Positions 1 through 5,463 of a stretch of DNA of 6,637 bases are shown here, one piece after another. Positions within the stretch are counted from its first letter, which is position 1, and each line of letters starts with the position of its first letter. The DNA is from Acidobacteriaceae bacterium (GTDB lineage: Bacteria > Acidobacteriota > Terriglobia > Terriglobales > Acidobacteriaceae), in NCBI GenBank assembly GCA_003132825.1, contig PKYX01000405.1:1-6637 (forward strand). The letters run 5' to 3'. A program made the position numbers and the translations under genes. The notes below the pieces were generated by a model, which was given only the letters and a program-made list of their open reading frames with translations, was not told the origin of the DNA and did no database searches.

Positions 1-57
1 TGAGAACTGCTTCTTGCTGCCATAAATCTTCAATTCCTTTCTGGCACAAGCCAACAT
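1..57 (-). CDS. Possible 5' end of a gene leaving the window
   Basis: On the minus strand an open frame runs from an ATG at 57-55 to the window edge, giving MLACARKELKIYGSKKQFS without a stop. An in-frame ATG at 81-79 would add eight residues (MRRRIKGT). An AAGGG four bases before the ATG at 57 could serve as a weak ribosome binding site; the ATG at 81 has none. Nineteen codons are too few to identify a family, and a chance open stretch of this length is common. It lies 27 bases beyond the DUF3300 stop in the same orientation, so a downstream operon member is possible. Treat it as a candidate only. Confidence 0.2.
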   Translation of the reverse strand, partial: MLACARKELKIYGSKKQFS

Positions 58-84
58 GGTGCCCTTGATCCTTCGGCGCATCGG

Positions 85-1236
85 TTACCGCCTGCCGCCG
101 CCGTGCCCGCCGCCGCCCCGGCTGCCACCGCCGCCACCACCAGCGCGCGCGCCGCCACCGAAGCTGGACCTTCCTCGCGAGGAGTAACCCCGCGCGTATC
201 CGCCGCGACTGTATCCGCTCAGCGCACCGGAGCGCGTGCCGGAATAAGCTCTGCCTTCAGCGCCGGTAAAGCCCCTGGCTCCGGCACCGGCATAGCCTCG
301 GGCTCCAGCGCCGGCATAGCCTCGGGCCCCGGGCGCGGCAAAACCGCGTGCCCCGCGATCACCGCGCGCGTAGGGCGCGAACCCTCGGTAATTCCCGTGA
401 AAATAGGCGTTGCGATTGTAGAAGGCTTGACTGTGAAACCCGTAGCGACCGCCTCCATAACGCAGGAAGCCGCCGCCCCAATTGAAGCCCCAGGCTGGCC
501 AACCCCAGCCATATCCGAAGAACGGGCCAATGCCGAAGCCGACGCCGAAAGAAAGATAGGGGCCCCCAACCCCCCACCAGGGATAGAACCCTGGCCACAG
601 CCCAACCGGATACCCATAGATCAACTCCGGGTCGTAATCGGGAACGTAAACCACATTCGGATTCGCCGGCTGAATGTCTACGTCGGACCCCTGGTCCGTC
701 ACCGTCTGCTGGGGCGTGGTTTTAAGATTCCCCGCTTCCCGCGCTTTTTGGCGCATGAACTGGATAGCCCGCATGACATCCGCCTGCTGGTTGTAATTCG
801 CGTCACCCAGCTCGGAGGTCCAAGAGAGATTCTTGTCTAAATTGGACAGCACGGAAGGAAACGGGGTGAGAGCCTTCACGCTCGGATCCCAGTCCTGTTG
901 GTTCACGGCGTCGCCTAAGTCTTTGCCCTTCAGATTGGGGTTTTCTTGAAGGAATCGTTCGGCCTCTACGATTTGCGTCGGATAGGCGGAGGCGGCAAGA
1001 ATCTGCGCCACCAAGGCATCGGGATACAACGCGATAGGAGCCACCAAGTCCTGCAACTGTTCGGGGGTTAAGGGCGCATTCGGCGGCTTGCCTTGGGAGG
1101 GCGGAGGAGGAGCCTGCGCCGGGGGCTGACTCTGTGCCCAACTCGGAGCGGCCAACAGCGAGCCGGCGAGGATTGCTGAGGCCAGCGCACCGGCAAGGGC
1201 GCTGGGAACGGATTGAATCAGAAACTTAAATTTCAT
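85..1236 (-). CDS. Exported DUF3300 domain protein with Gly/Tyr/Arg-rich repetitive tail
   Basis: A protein of 383 residues from the ATG at 1236-1234. This start is preferred over a TTG at 1263 because a perfect AGGAG (1242-1246) lies five bases before it, and because a signal peptide then begins directly: Lys2/Lys4, a hydrophobic core at about residues 5-31, and a probable cleavage after SWA (residue 34). A Pro/Gln-rich linker (35-57) leads into the DUF3300 domain at about 58-205. Its landmarks are LTPEQLQDLVAPIALYPD, QDWDPSVKALTPFPSVL and VVYVPDYDPELIYG. Residues 206-262 are rich in Trp, Gly and Phe, and residues 263-383 are Gly/Arg/Tyr-rich, with an 8-residue repeat at 299-330 and a glycine-histidine-arginine end. 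The domain's function is unknown; export to the periplasm or outer surface is inferred from the leader. The family assignment is strong. The biochemical role is not known. Confidence 0.92.
   Translation of the reverse strand: MKFKFLIQSVPSALAGALASAILAGSLLAAPSWAQSQPPAQAPPPPSQGKPPNAPLTPEQLQDLVAPIALYPDALVAQILAASAYPTQIVEAERFLQENPNLKGKDLGDAVNQQDWDPSVKALTPFPSVLSNLDKNLSWTSELGDANYNQQADVMRAIQFMRQKAREAGNLKTTPQQTVTDQGSDVDIQPANPNVVYVPDYDPELIYGYPVGLWPGFYPWWGVGGPYLSFGVGFGIGPFFGYGWGWPAWGFNWGGGFLRYGGGRYGFHSQAFYNRNAYFHGNYRGFAPYARGDRGARGFAAPGARGYAGAGARGYAGAGARGFTGAEGRAYSGTRSGALSGYSRGGYARGYSSRGRSSFGGGARAGGGGGGSRGGGGHGGGRR
247..342 (-). repeat. Four degenerate 24-bp units coding 8-residue repeats
   Basis: Four consecutive 24-bp units (319-342, 295-318, 271-294, 247-270, in coding order) inside the DUF3300 gene encode FAAPGARG, YAGAGARG, YAGAGARG and FTGAEGRA. 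The middle two units code for identical octapeptides but differ at several third or synonymous positions. The duplication is therefore not brand new, or the peptide is under selection. The unit length is a multiple of three, so copy number can change without breaking the frame. Confidence 0.75.
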
Positions 1237-1338
1237 GGCTTCTCCTACCTGCTTGGTCACCAAGACTACGCCTTCATACCAGGGCTCATCGGCAAGCGTT
1301 CTGGTCTTCCACCGCGATCCGATTACGCCATCCGACCT

Positions 1339-1353
1339 TCACACTCAGTGTGA
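1339..1353. promoter_or_regulatory. Perfect 7-1-7 palindrome in DUF3300 leader
   Basis: TCACACT-C-AGTGTGA is an uninterrupted inverted repeat with 7-bp arms and a one-base centre, about 103 bp before the DUF3300 start codon. If transcription begins from the TATAAT at 1406-1411, it lies in the untranslated leader. It could be a dimeric repressor site; a one-base loop argues against an RNA hairpin with full arms. The regulator is unknown and chance cannot be excluded. Confidence 0.4.
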
Positions 1354-1405
1354 TGCCAAAAGCGGCGACGACGTACACCTAGTTCGCGAGCTAAGATGCG
1401 TACTA

Positions 1406-1411
1406 ATTATA
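1406..1411 (-). promoter_or_regulatory. Candidate -10 box (TATAAT) for DUF3300 gene
   Basis: On the minus strand the sequence reads CCCGTATAATTAG, an exact consensus -10 hexamer in a GC-rich surrounding. No TTGACA-like -35 hexamer is present at 16-18 bp (CCCGGC at 17) and there is no extended TGn. The promoter would thus be weak or activator dependent. The implied start near 1399 gives a leader of roughly 160 bases. Confidence 0.4.
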
Positions 1412-1413
1412 CG

Positions 1414-1425
1414 GGCAATGTTGCC
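1414..1425. promoter_or_regulatory. GGCAA-TG-TTGCC inverted repeat beside the -10 box
   Basis: Two perfect 5-bp arms around a two-base centre lie two bases upstream of the minus-strand TATAAT, in what would be the -35/-10 spacer. This is a usual place for a repressor operator or a MerR-type activator site. The arms are short and the reading is inference. Confidence 0.3.
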
Positions 1426-1581
1426 GAAGCCGGGCGCGATCAGGGGGTCGCGCGGAGCAGTTTGACCTTTTCGCTGTTTCCTTCAGCAGGCGCCCCAGTT
1501 CCTCGCGCAAGAGGACAAAATCTGACTCTTAAGGTAACCAATGTCGCGGTCGAACCATCGAATATAGAGTAAGAGGTGGAG

Positions 1582-1908
1582 ATGGTGTTTGTCCGGAATT
1601 CCCGGAATCCTCTTGGCGGTTCCCCCTACCGCGTCGCTGCTTTGTGCCTCGCCATAGGGGCTCTGTTGTTTGTACGATTCGCTCGGCCGACGTCTTCCGA
1701 AATACCCTCTGCCCAGGCAACGGTGGTTTCCCACTTGGCTCACCATCCCCGGTCATGTTTCGACCAGGATGGGCGCGGGCCGAGTGTGCCGGTTGCCTTC
1801 GTAGCGATGGTTCCGCCGGAAGTATCGCATGCCTTGCCCTCGGCGGCGAAATTGACTCTTCCCTTCCAAACCAAGGGCTCGCACTACAACCGTCCCCCTC
1901 CCAGCTAG
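1582..1908 (+). CDS. Small single-pass membrane or exported protein, function unknown
   Basis: A protein of 108 residues from the ATG at 1582. GAGG at 1573-1576, part of AAGAGGTGG, lies five bases before it and supports this start over the GTG at 1576. A basic N-terminus (R5, R8, R17) is followed by one hydrophobic segment, VAALCLAIGALLFV (about 18-31), then RFARPTS, as expected for a signal anchor or leader. The remainder is Pro/Ser-rich with HHPRSCFDQDG (54-64) and ends in FQTKGSHYNRPPPS. I recall short acidobacterial hypothetical proteins with a closely similar YNRPPP end, but I cannot name a function. The membrane segment, ribosome binding site and C-terminal motif favour a real gene over the overlapping frames. 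It does not clearly form an operon with 2042, which is 133 bp downstream with its own ribosome binding site. Confidence 0.58.
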   Translation: MVFVRNSRNPLGGSPYRVAALCLAIGALLFVRFARPTSSEIPSAQATVVSHLAHHPRSCFDQDGRGPSVPVAFVAMVPPEVSHALPSAAKLTLPFQTKGSHYNRPPPS

Positions 1909-2041
1909 GCCGTTCCCGTCTCATTTTCTATCCGATAGTCGGCTGTAACTCCGGAACCGGCTGGCCGCTTGATTCCCATGGCGCGAACCCGGGCCGGTAG
2001 AAACCGCGATTCACCTGACCAACGTAGTGAGGAGACGCACC

Positions 2042-2230
2042 ATGGCTGAAGCAGTCCGCAAGAGTTGGAAAGAGTTGTGCAGCGCCGCACTCCAAGCGAA
2101 GGACCCGGATCAACTGCTGGTGATTCTTCAGCAGCTCGACAAAGTACTAAAAAACGAAGAGGAAGTTCGACGTGATTTCCGGATGGCAGCGAGTTTGAGC
2201 AAGATGGGAGAGAAGACGCAATGCTCATAA
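2042..2230 (+). CDS. 62-residue helical protein of unknown function
   Basis: The ATG at 2042 has an AGGAG (2030-2034) seven bases upstream, so it is preferred over the GTG at 2027, which would overlap that site. The 62-residue product is soluble, highly charged and predicted by eye to be helical throughout: MAEAVRKSWKELCSAAL, then KDPDQLLVILQQLDKVL and KNEEEVRRDF, with leucines spaced as in amphipathic helices. No signal peptide or membrane segment is present. It has two cysteines (13 and 61). Sixty bases downstream, in the same orientation, lies a single-domain response regulator. The two probably share a transcript, which suggests but does not show a signalling link. I recall similar short acidobacterial proteins but no assigned role. 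Confidence 0.75.
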   Translation: MAEAVRKSWKELCSAALQAKDPDQLLVILQQLDKVLKNEEEVRRDFRMAASLSKMGEKTQCS

Positions 2231-2290
2231 CCTGCGCCGTGCCAACTCACCTCAGCTTTCTGTTGATCGTGTAAGGCCTGGAGGATTCCG

Positions 2291-2641
2291 ATGGATGGCA
2301 TAAAAGTTCTTTGCGTAGAGAATCGTCCTGAACATATGGCAACGCTGCAATGCATGCTCGAAGGAATCGGATGTGAAGTCACGCCTGCAACCAGCGCAGG
2401 CGAGGCCCTCGATCTGTTGGCTAAGCAACCAGTCGATGGCGTCCTGTTGGACGACAACCTGCCCTGTGCATGCGGGGTTACGGTGCGGAGTCAAATGAAG
2501 ACCCTGAGGCCGGACATCCCGGTTTTTCTGTTTGCCGGAGTGAGCAGCCAGACGCGGTGCATGGTGCGCTTTTTCGATGCCTATCTCCGTCGGAGAGAAC
2601 AAATCGAGGATACGCAAGAAGGTTTGGACAAGGAAGCCTGA
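2291..2641 (+). CDS. Single-domain response regulator with degenerate receiver site
   Basis: A protein of 116 residues, starting at an ATG with GGAGG (2280-2284) six bases upstream. The whole length is one receiver (REC) domain with no output domain. Landmarks are VLCVENRPE (beta1), DLLAKQPVDGVLLDDNLP with the phosphoacceptor Asp54, IPVFLFAGV (beta4) and FFDAYLRR (beta5). Compared with the family, Asp54 is kept, but the acidic pair is Glu10-Asn11 rather than two acids, the beta4 Thr/Ser is Ala82, and the beta5 Lys is Arg101. Such a protein may be phosphorylated poorly or may work without phosphorylation, perhaps as a binding partner or phosphate sink. The gene probably shares a transcript with the 62-residue protein at 2042. 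The REC assignment is secure; the signalling partner is unknown. Confidence 0.88.
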   Translation: MDGIKVLCVENRPEHMATLQCMLEGIGCEVTPATSAGEALDLLAKQPVDGVLLDDNLPCACGVTVRSQMKTLRPDIPVFLFAGVSSQTRCMVRFFDAYLRRREQIEDTQEGLDKEA

Positions 2642-2989
2642 CGCCCGACTTGCCCAAGAAGGTGCTATTGGCTCTGTGACGGAGCCCGCGCCACCAGAAG
2701 TGATCGTCCGGAGCTTTTCTGGTGATCTCGCGGCGCACGCCAGTTCCTGCGTGCTGCCTCCAGAGCACGACAACTCCGTGCGCAATGAGAAATCGCTCTT
2801 CCGGTGCCGGAAACCCAGATCCCTGTGAACAGAGTGGCGGGTCGCCAGGATCGAAACTTGCCACCCACTAGTTCGACGTACGGGCTGGCATCATGGCTCT
2901 GACTTGGAGGGCCCGGGGCCGGAGTCGCGCCTCAAGGACGGCTGCGAAAAAGGGTCGGGGTGCAATCGGTTTTTGATGAAGAACAGGGG
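2642..2989. other. 348-bp convergent intergenic region
   Basis: This gap lies between the ends of the receiver gene (plus) and the kinase gene (minus). Open frames across it lack ribosome binding sites and recognisable motifs. It contains a short hairpin at 2671-2685 (GCTCTG/CGGAGC with a three-base loop) and an 8-bp inverted repeat at 2692-2724, listed separately. Neither has a following T-run. I saw no tRNA, insertion sequence or promoter. Confidence 0.6.
2692..2724. terminator. CACCAGAA/TTCTGGTG hairpin after the receiver gene
   Basis: Perfect 8-bp arms (2692-2699 and 2717-2724) enclose a 17-base loop, 50 bp after the receiver stop and between convergent genes. The position suits a bidirectional transcription end, but no T-run follows on either strand and the loop is long. 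The terminator label is therefore tentative. Confidence 0.25.
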
Positions 2990-4780
2990 CTATTGAACCG
3001 ATAGCTCAAGCTTTTCCTTGCGCTCGTCGCATTTCACCAAGAGCGTCCGGTTGCTTCCAGGAGAAAATCCTTCGGTAAGACTCTTCGACATGTCGTAGTT
3101 ACTCCCCGCCGACCTTACTCTTACCAGGATGGTATGCTTCCCCGGACGTAGCGCAATGCCTTTCGATTGTCTGCCCGTGGTGTAATGGAATAGCAGCGCA
3201 CGTCTCTTCTTGTTTCCCCGCAATTCTTCCGTGTATACCGGGCGATCGTCCACCGAGATAAATGCCTGTCCGGCCTCGAAGGCATGTTCGATGACGACCT
3301 CGAGATTGGCCAGCGATATCAGGCTCACCGCGATCGGCGAGTCCGTCGGGGAAGCATCCGCGCTATCGTCCGGAGAATCTCTCTGCGGCTGGCCCACGCC
3401 GGTCGAGGCGCTCCGGAGCGCGTGATGCGATGGGCCCTTTTGTCGCGAGTGACCGGCGATCTCTGCAGTGTGCGCCGAATCGAGTTTTGGGTTTTCCCCG
3501 GATGCATCTGGCTTGTTTAACTCCTCAGCGATGATTTCGGAGACCGATTGCGCTGGTTTTGCTTCCACCGGCGCGGGAGACGAGGCCATCACCGGTGGGG
3601 ATGGCTTCGAATGCTGCCGGTGGGACCAGACCGCGATGCCCACGACGGCCATCGCAACGGCGGTAGCCAGAGCAAGGGCTTTCGGCGTCCGAGAACCGGC
3701 TCGAGCCACCATTACGAGAGGCAGGAGGGACTGTTCTTTCCTCGCCGGAGTTGTCCCGGTTGGTCCCGCGACTCGCGCCTGCAGGACTTTTTCGACCACA
3801 CCATGGAGTAAACCTGGATCATCGGAGGACTCAGCCCCGGGCGAATCGGATAGCGGGGCGGTTACCGTGAGTTTCTGCGTTTGCAGAGGCGGCCGATCAA
3901 TGAGCCGCATGACATCGGTAAGCCGCGGCTGCTGGGATTCGTGCGCTTCGCGGAAACGTTGCAACTCCCGGGCCATCTCCGCTCCGGTCTGGAAACGCTG
4001 CAGCGGATCCTTGGCTAATGCGCGCGCCAAAAGCTGATCGAGTTCAGGGGGAAGGTCAACCGACCAGGCCGAGACTGGAATTGGATCTCGATGGACCAGC
4101 TTGAAGCAGACCGTGGCAGTGCTGTTGCCTTGAAATGGCCTGTGCCCGGTGAGCACGGTATAGAGGACCACCCCTAAAGAAAACAGATCCGACCGTGCGT
4201 CGGCGGCTTCCCCGGTTAGCTGTTCGGGAGCCATATAGGCGGGACTCCCCATGATCTGGCCCACCCTGGTTAGCTGAGACTGGTCCATGCGGGCGATCCC
4301 GAAATCGGCGACCTTGGCCCGACCCTCGGTCGTGATTAGAATATTTTCCGGCTTGATGTCGCGATGGATTACCCCCTGGCTATGGGCGCAATCGAGTGCT
4401 TCTGCGATCTCCTGAATCAGCTGGAGGGCTGGTCCCAGCGGTAATCCATCTTTATTTGCCAGAAGCAGCTTGTCGAGCGAGCTCCCGGCGACGTACTCCA
4501 TCACGATGTATGGATTGTTGTTTTCGGGGTTTGTGCCCACATCAAAGATCGTCACAATGCCGGGATGGGAAAGACGCCCCGCGGTACGGGCTTCCTGATA
4601 GAAACGCTCGCGATATTCGTGGCCGTCTGTAGGATCAAAATCAGAAAGCAAAATGGTCTTGACGGCGACGATACGATCAATCTTTGGATCGCGCGCCTGA
4701 TAGACAACACCCATGGTGCCGCGCCCGATTTCGGCGAGCTGCTCATACCGACCCATCAATGCCTGGGTGTTGGTTGTCAT
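2990..4780 (-). CDS. Transmembrane Ser/Thr protein kinase (PknB-like, Hanks type)
   Basis: A protein of 596 residues. The kinase domain spans about 11-275 and has all core elements: glycine loop IGRGTMGVVY (18-27), Lys41 in VAVK, Glu63 of helix C, catalytic loop HRDIKPEN (139-146) with Asp141, DFG (159-161), activation segment with Thr171 and GSPAYMAPE, and Asp198 in SDLFSLG. It should be an active RD-type kinase. A linker leads to one membrane helix (about 367-385, ALALATAVAMAVVGIAVW), then a Pro/Ser/His-rich spacer. A C-terminal module (about 485-596) follows, with VIEHAFEAGQAFISVDDRPVY, GNKKRRALLFHY and LRPGKHTILVRVRSAGSNYDMSKS, presumably outside the membrane. Similar tails recur in acidobacterial kinases (recalled) and may sense an envelope signal. 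No strong ribosome binding site precedes the ATG at 4780 or Met9, so the exact start is uncertain. Its substrate is unknown. Confidence 0.95.
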   Translation of the reverse strand: MTTNTQALMGRYEQLAEIGRGTMGVVYQARDPKIDRIVAVKTILLSDFDPTDGHEYRERFYQEARTAGRLSHPGIVTIFDVGTNPENNNPYIVMEYVAGSSLDKLLLANKDGLPLGPALQLIQEIAEALDCAHSQGVIHRDIKPENILITTEGRAKVADFGIARMDQSQLTRVGQIMGSPAYMAPEQLTGEAADARSDLFSLGVVLYTVLTGHRPFQGNSTATVCFKLVHRDPIPVSAWSVDLPPELDQLLARALAKDPLQRFQTGAEMARELQRFREAHESQQPRLTDVMRLIDRPPLQTQKLTVTAPLSDSPGAESSDDPGLLHGVVEKVLQARVAGPTGTTPARKEQSLLPLVMVARAGSRTPKALALATAVAMAVVGIAVWSHRQHSKPSPPVMASSPAPVEAKPAQSVSEIIAEELNKPDASGENPKLDSAHTAEIAGHSRQKGPSHHALRSASTGVGQPQRDSPDDSADASPTDSPIAVSLISLANLEVVIEHAFEAGQAFISVDDRPVYTEELRGNKKRRALLFHYTTGRQSKGIALRPGKHTILVRVRSAGSNYDMSKSLTEGFSPGSNRTLLVKCDERKEKLELSVQ

Positions 4781-4856
4781 CGGTCGTGATGGAACAGAAC
4801 CCCTTCAGGATAGTCGACTGCGGCCCCCGGGGAAGGTATCCTACCCTACGCTCCGA

Positions 4857-5300
4857 TTACTTATGTAACGCGACCTGGGCGGCGAACCGGCAGGGCCGTA
4901 GCGGCTTTCTCGCTTTTCCGGCGCCAAGGCTCTCATCCTCCCTACTTCCCGGGGAGAAAAATGCCGCGAAGCAATGTCTTCGCACTCCGGAATCGGACGA
5001 ACGCATTCGATATCTGCTGCGATCGGACAAACCGAGTGGGAAGCGTAGAGCGCCAAGTCGCCGGAAAGCGCATTATTGAAATGGAACTGGGCAGGGTCGT
5101 CCGTGATCAGGGGTTTTTCACGCGGCCGTATGGAAACTCGATTTCGGCGGGCGCCTCCCTAGATATCGGCTGAGTAGTAAGCGAAGAATTCCGTGACCGT
5201 GAGGTAGTGCTTTCGGTCCTTATTATAGGAAAACGAAATTATAGGAAAACGAAACCCTCGCTGCTCGCCCGCTCTGCGAATGAAAGCAGGGCCGCGTTAG
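4857..5300 (-). pseudogene. Decayed 4'-phosphopantetheinyl transferase (Sfp/HetI type)
   Basis: Blocks of the family occur in the correct order on the minus strand, in shifting frames. They are ALLSFAERASSEGFVF (5295-5245), KDRKHYLTVT (about 5221-5192), GILRLLLSRYLG (5192-5157), EAPAEIEFPYGR (5157-5122) and then EKPLITDDPAQFHFN (from 5119). The same frame continues through SGDLALYA, ADIECVRPIPECEDIASRH and FSPREVGRMRALAPEKRE, to about 4907. These correspond to the usual LSxxERARAxRFxF, DRxxF, LRxxLxxYLG, YGxxGKP, FNLSHS, GxDIE and FxxxExxxLxxLP regions. Three junctions (near 5191, 5158 and 5121) each fit loss of one G. A 16-bp duplication sits at 5223-5254. The catalytic WxxKEA block is absent; the frame passes straight to unrelated sequence, and a C-terminal-like LRPCRFAAQVAL appears in another frame (4901-4857). 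HFNNALSG replaces the FNLSHSG motif. Intact relatives add the phosphopantetheine arm to carrier domains. Its neighbour upstream on the same strand encodes such a domain. The remnant cannot give an active enzyme. Confidence 0.8.
5223..5254. repeat. Perfect 16-bp tandem duplication
   Basis: The unit TTATAGGAAAACGAAA occurs twice, back to back, at 5223-5238 and 5239-5254 with no mismatch. It lies in the transferase remnant, between the blocks FVF and DRKHY. Sixteen is not a multiple of three, so the duplication itself shifts the frame and puts a stop (TAA at 5241-5239) in the frame of the upstream block. The identity of the copies suggests a recent event. Confidence 0.9.
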
Positions 5301-5463
5301 AGGGCAGTGGGCACTCAAACTCGCGCACTCCTGCACACCTGATGTGCGCCCACGTTTTTCCCTCGGGTGGAAAAGGCCAGGCCAGCGCTCGAGCAGATGC
5401 TTTGTTTTCAGAGCCCCCAGTTCGCTCGAAGGCGCTGCCCCCAGCCCTGCTAAAGCTCCACAC
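5301..5463. other. Gap between thioesterase stop and transferase remnant
   Basis: This gap holds no clear transferase similarity, although an intact transferase would need its first 20-25 residues here. The gap is about twice as long as needed, so it may contain an insertion. At its upstream end (5467-5464) an ATG overlaps the thioesterase stop as ATGA and reads MSVEL before a TAG, possibly the old start. A nested set of inverted repeats (GTGGGC 5307-5312, GCACA 5333-5337, TGTGC 5343-5347, GCCCAC 5348-5353) could form a bulged hairpin, with no T-run after it. Confidence 0.45.

Larger units (their letters stand above)
1237..1581. other. 345-bp divergent intergenic region
   Basis: This gap separates the minus-strand DUF3300 gene from the plus-strand gene at 1582. 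Short open frames here have no ribosome binding site and no recognisable family. It contains a TATAAT box pointing toward DUF3300 and two small inverted repeats (listed separately). For the plus strand, TTGACC at 1462-1467 lacks a -10 box at the right spacing, and TATAGA at 1563-1568 sits almost on the ribosome binding site of the next gene. No convincing plus-strand promoter was found. Confidence 0.6.

Noticed and set aside
103..840. Long plus-strand open frame (245 codons)
   Set aside because: It is antisense to the DUF3300 gene. The low-complexity Ala/Ser/Arg-rich product mirrors the GC-rich repeats, and it has no ribosome binding site.
1462..1490. TTGACC as a plus-strand -35 box
   Set aside because: At 17 bp spacing the hexamer is AGCAGG, which does not resemble a -10 box.
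1483..1924. Minus-strand open frames of 87 and 131 codons
   Set aside because: They overlap the plus-strand gene at 1582, which has a ribosome binding site, a hydrophobic segment and a familiar C-terminus. The minus frames have none of these.
1644..2000. Plus-strand open frame of 118 codons
   Set aside because: It shares its 5' half with the gene at 1582 in another frame, starts without a ribosome binding site and runs through intergenic sequence.
2577..2828. Plus-strand open frame overlapping the receiver end
   Set aside because: It starts inside the receiver gene without a ribosome binding site, and the product has no recognisable feature.
2833..2880. tRNA-like GTTCGA and complementary GTGG/CCAC segments
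   Set aside because: No cloverleaf can be drawn: the acceptor, D and anticodon stems are missing.
3468..4037. Plus-strand open frame of 189 codons
   Set aside because: It is antisense to the kinase gene. Cys/Ser/Arg-rich composition and no recognisable motif mark it as a shadow.
4857..5300. Transferase frameshifts explained wholly by sequencing error
   Set aside because: Three G-run losses could be errors, but the 16-bp duplication, the HFNNALSG alteration and the missing WxxKEA block could not. The flanking genes of 596 and at least 390 codons are intact.
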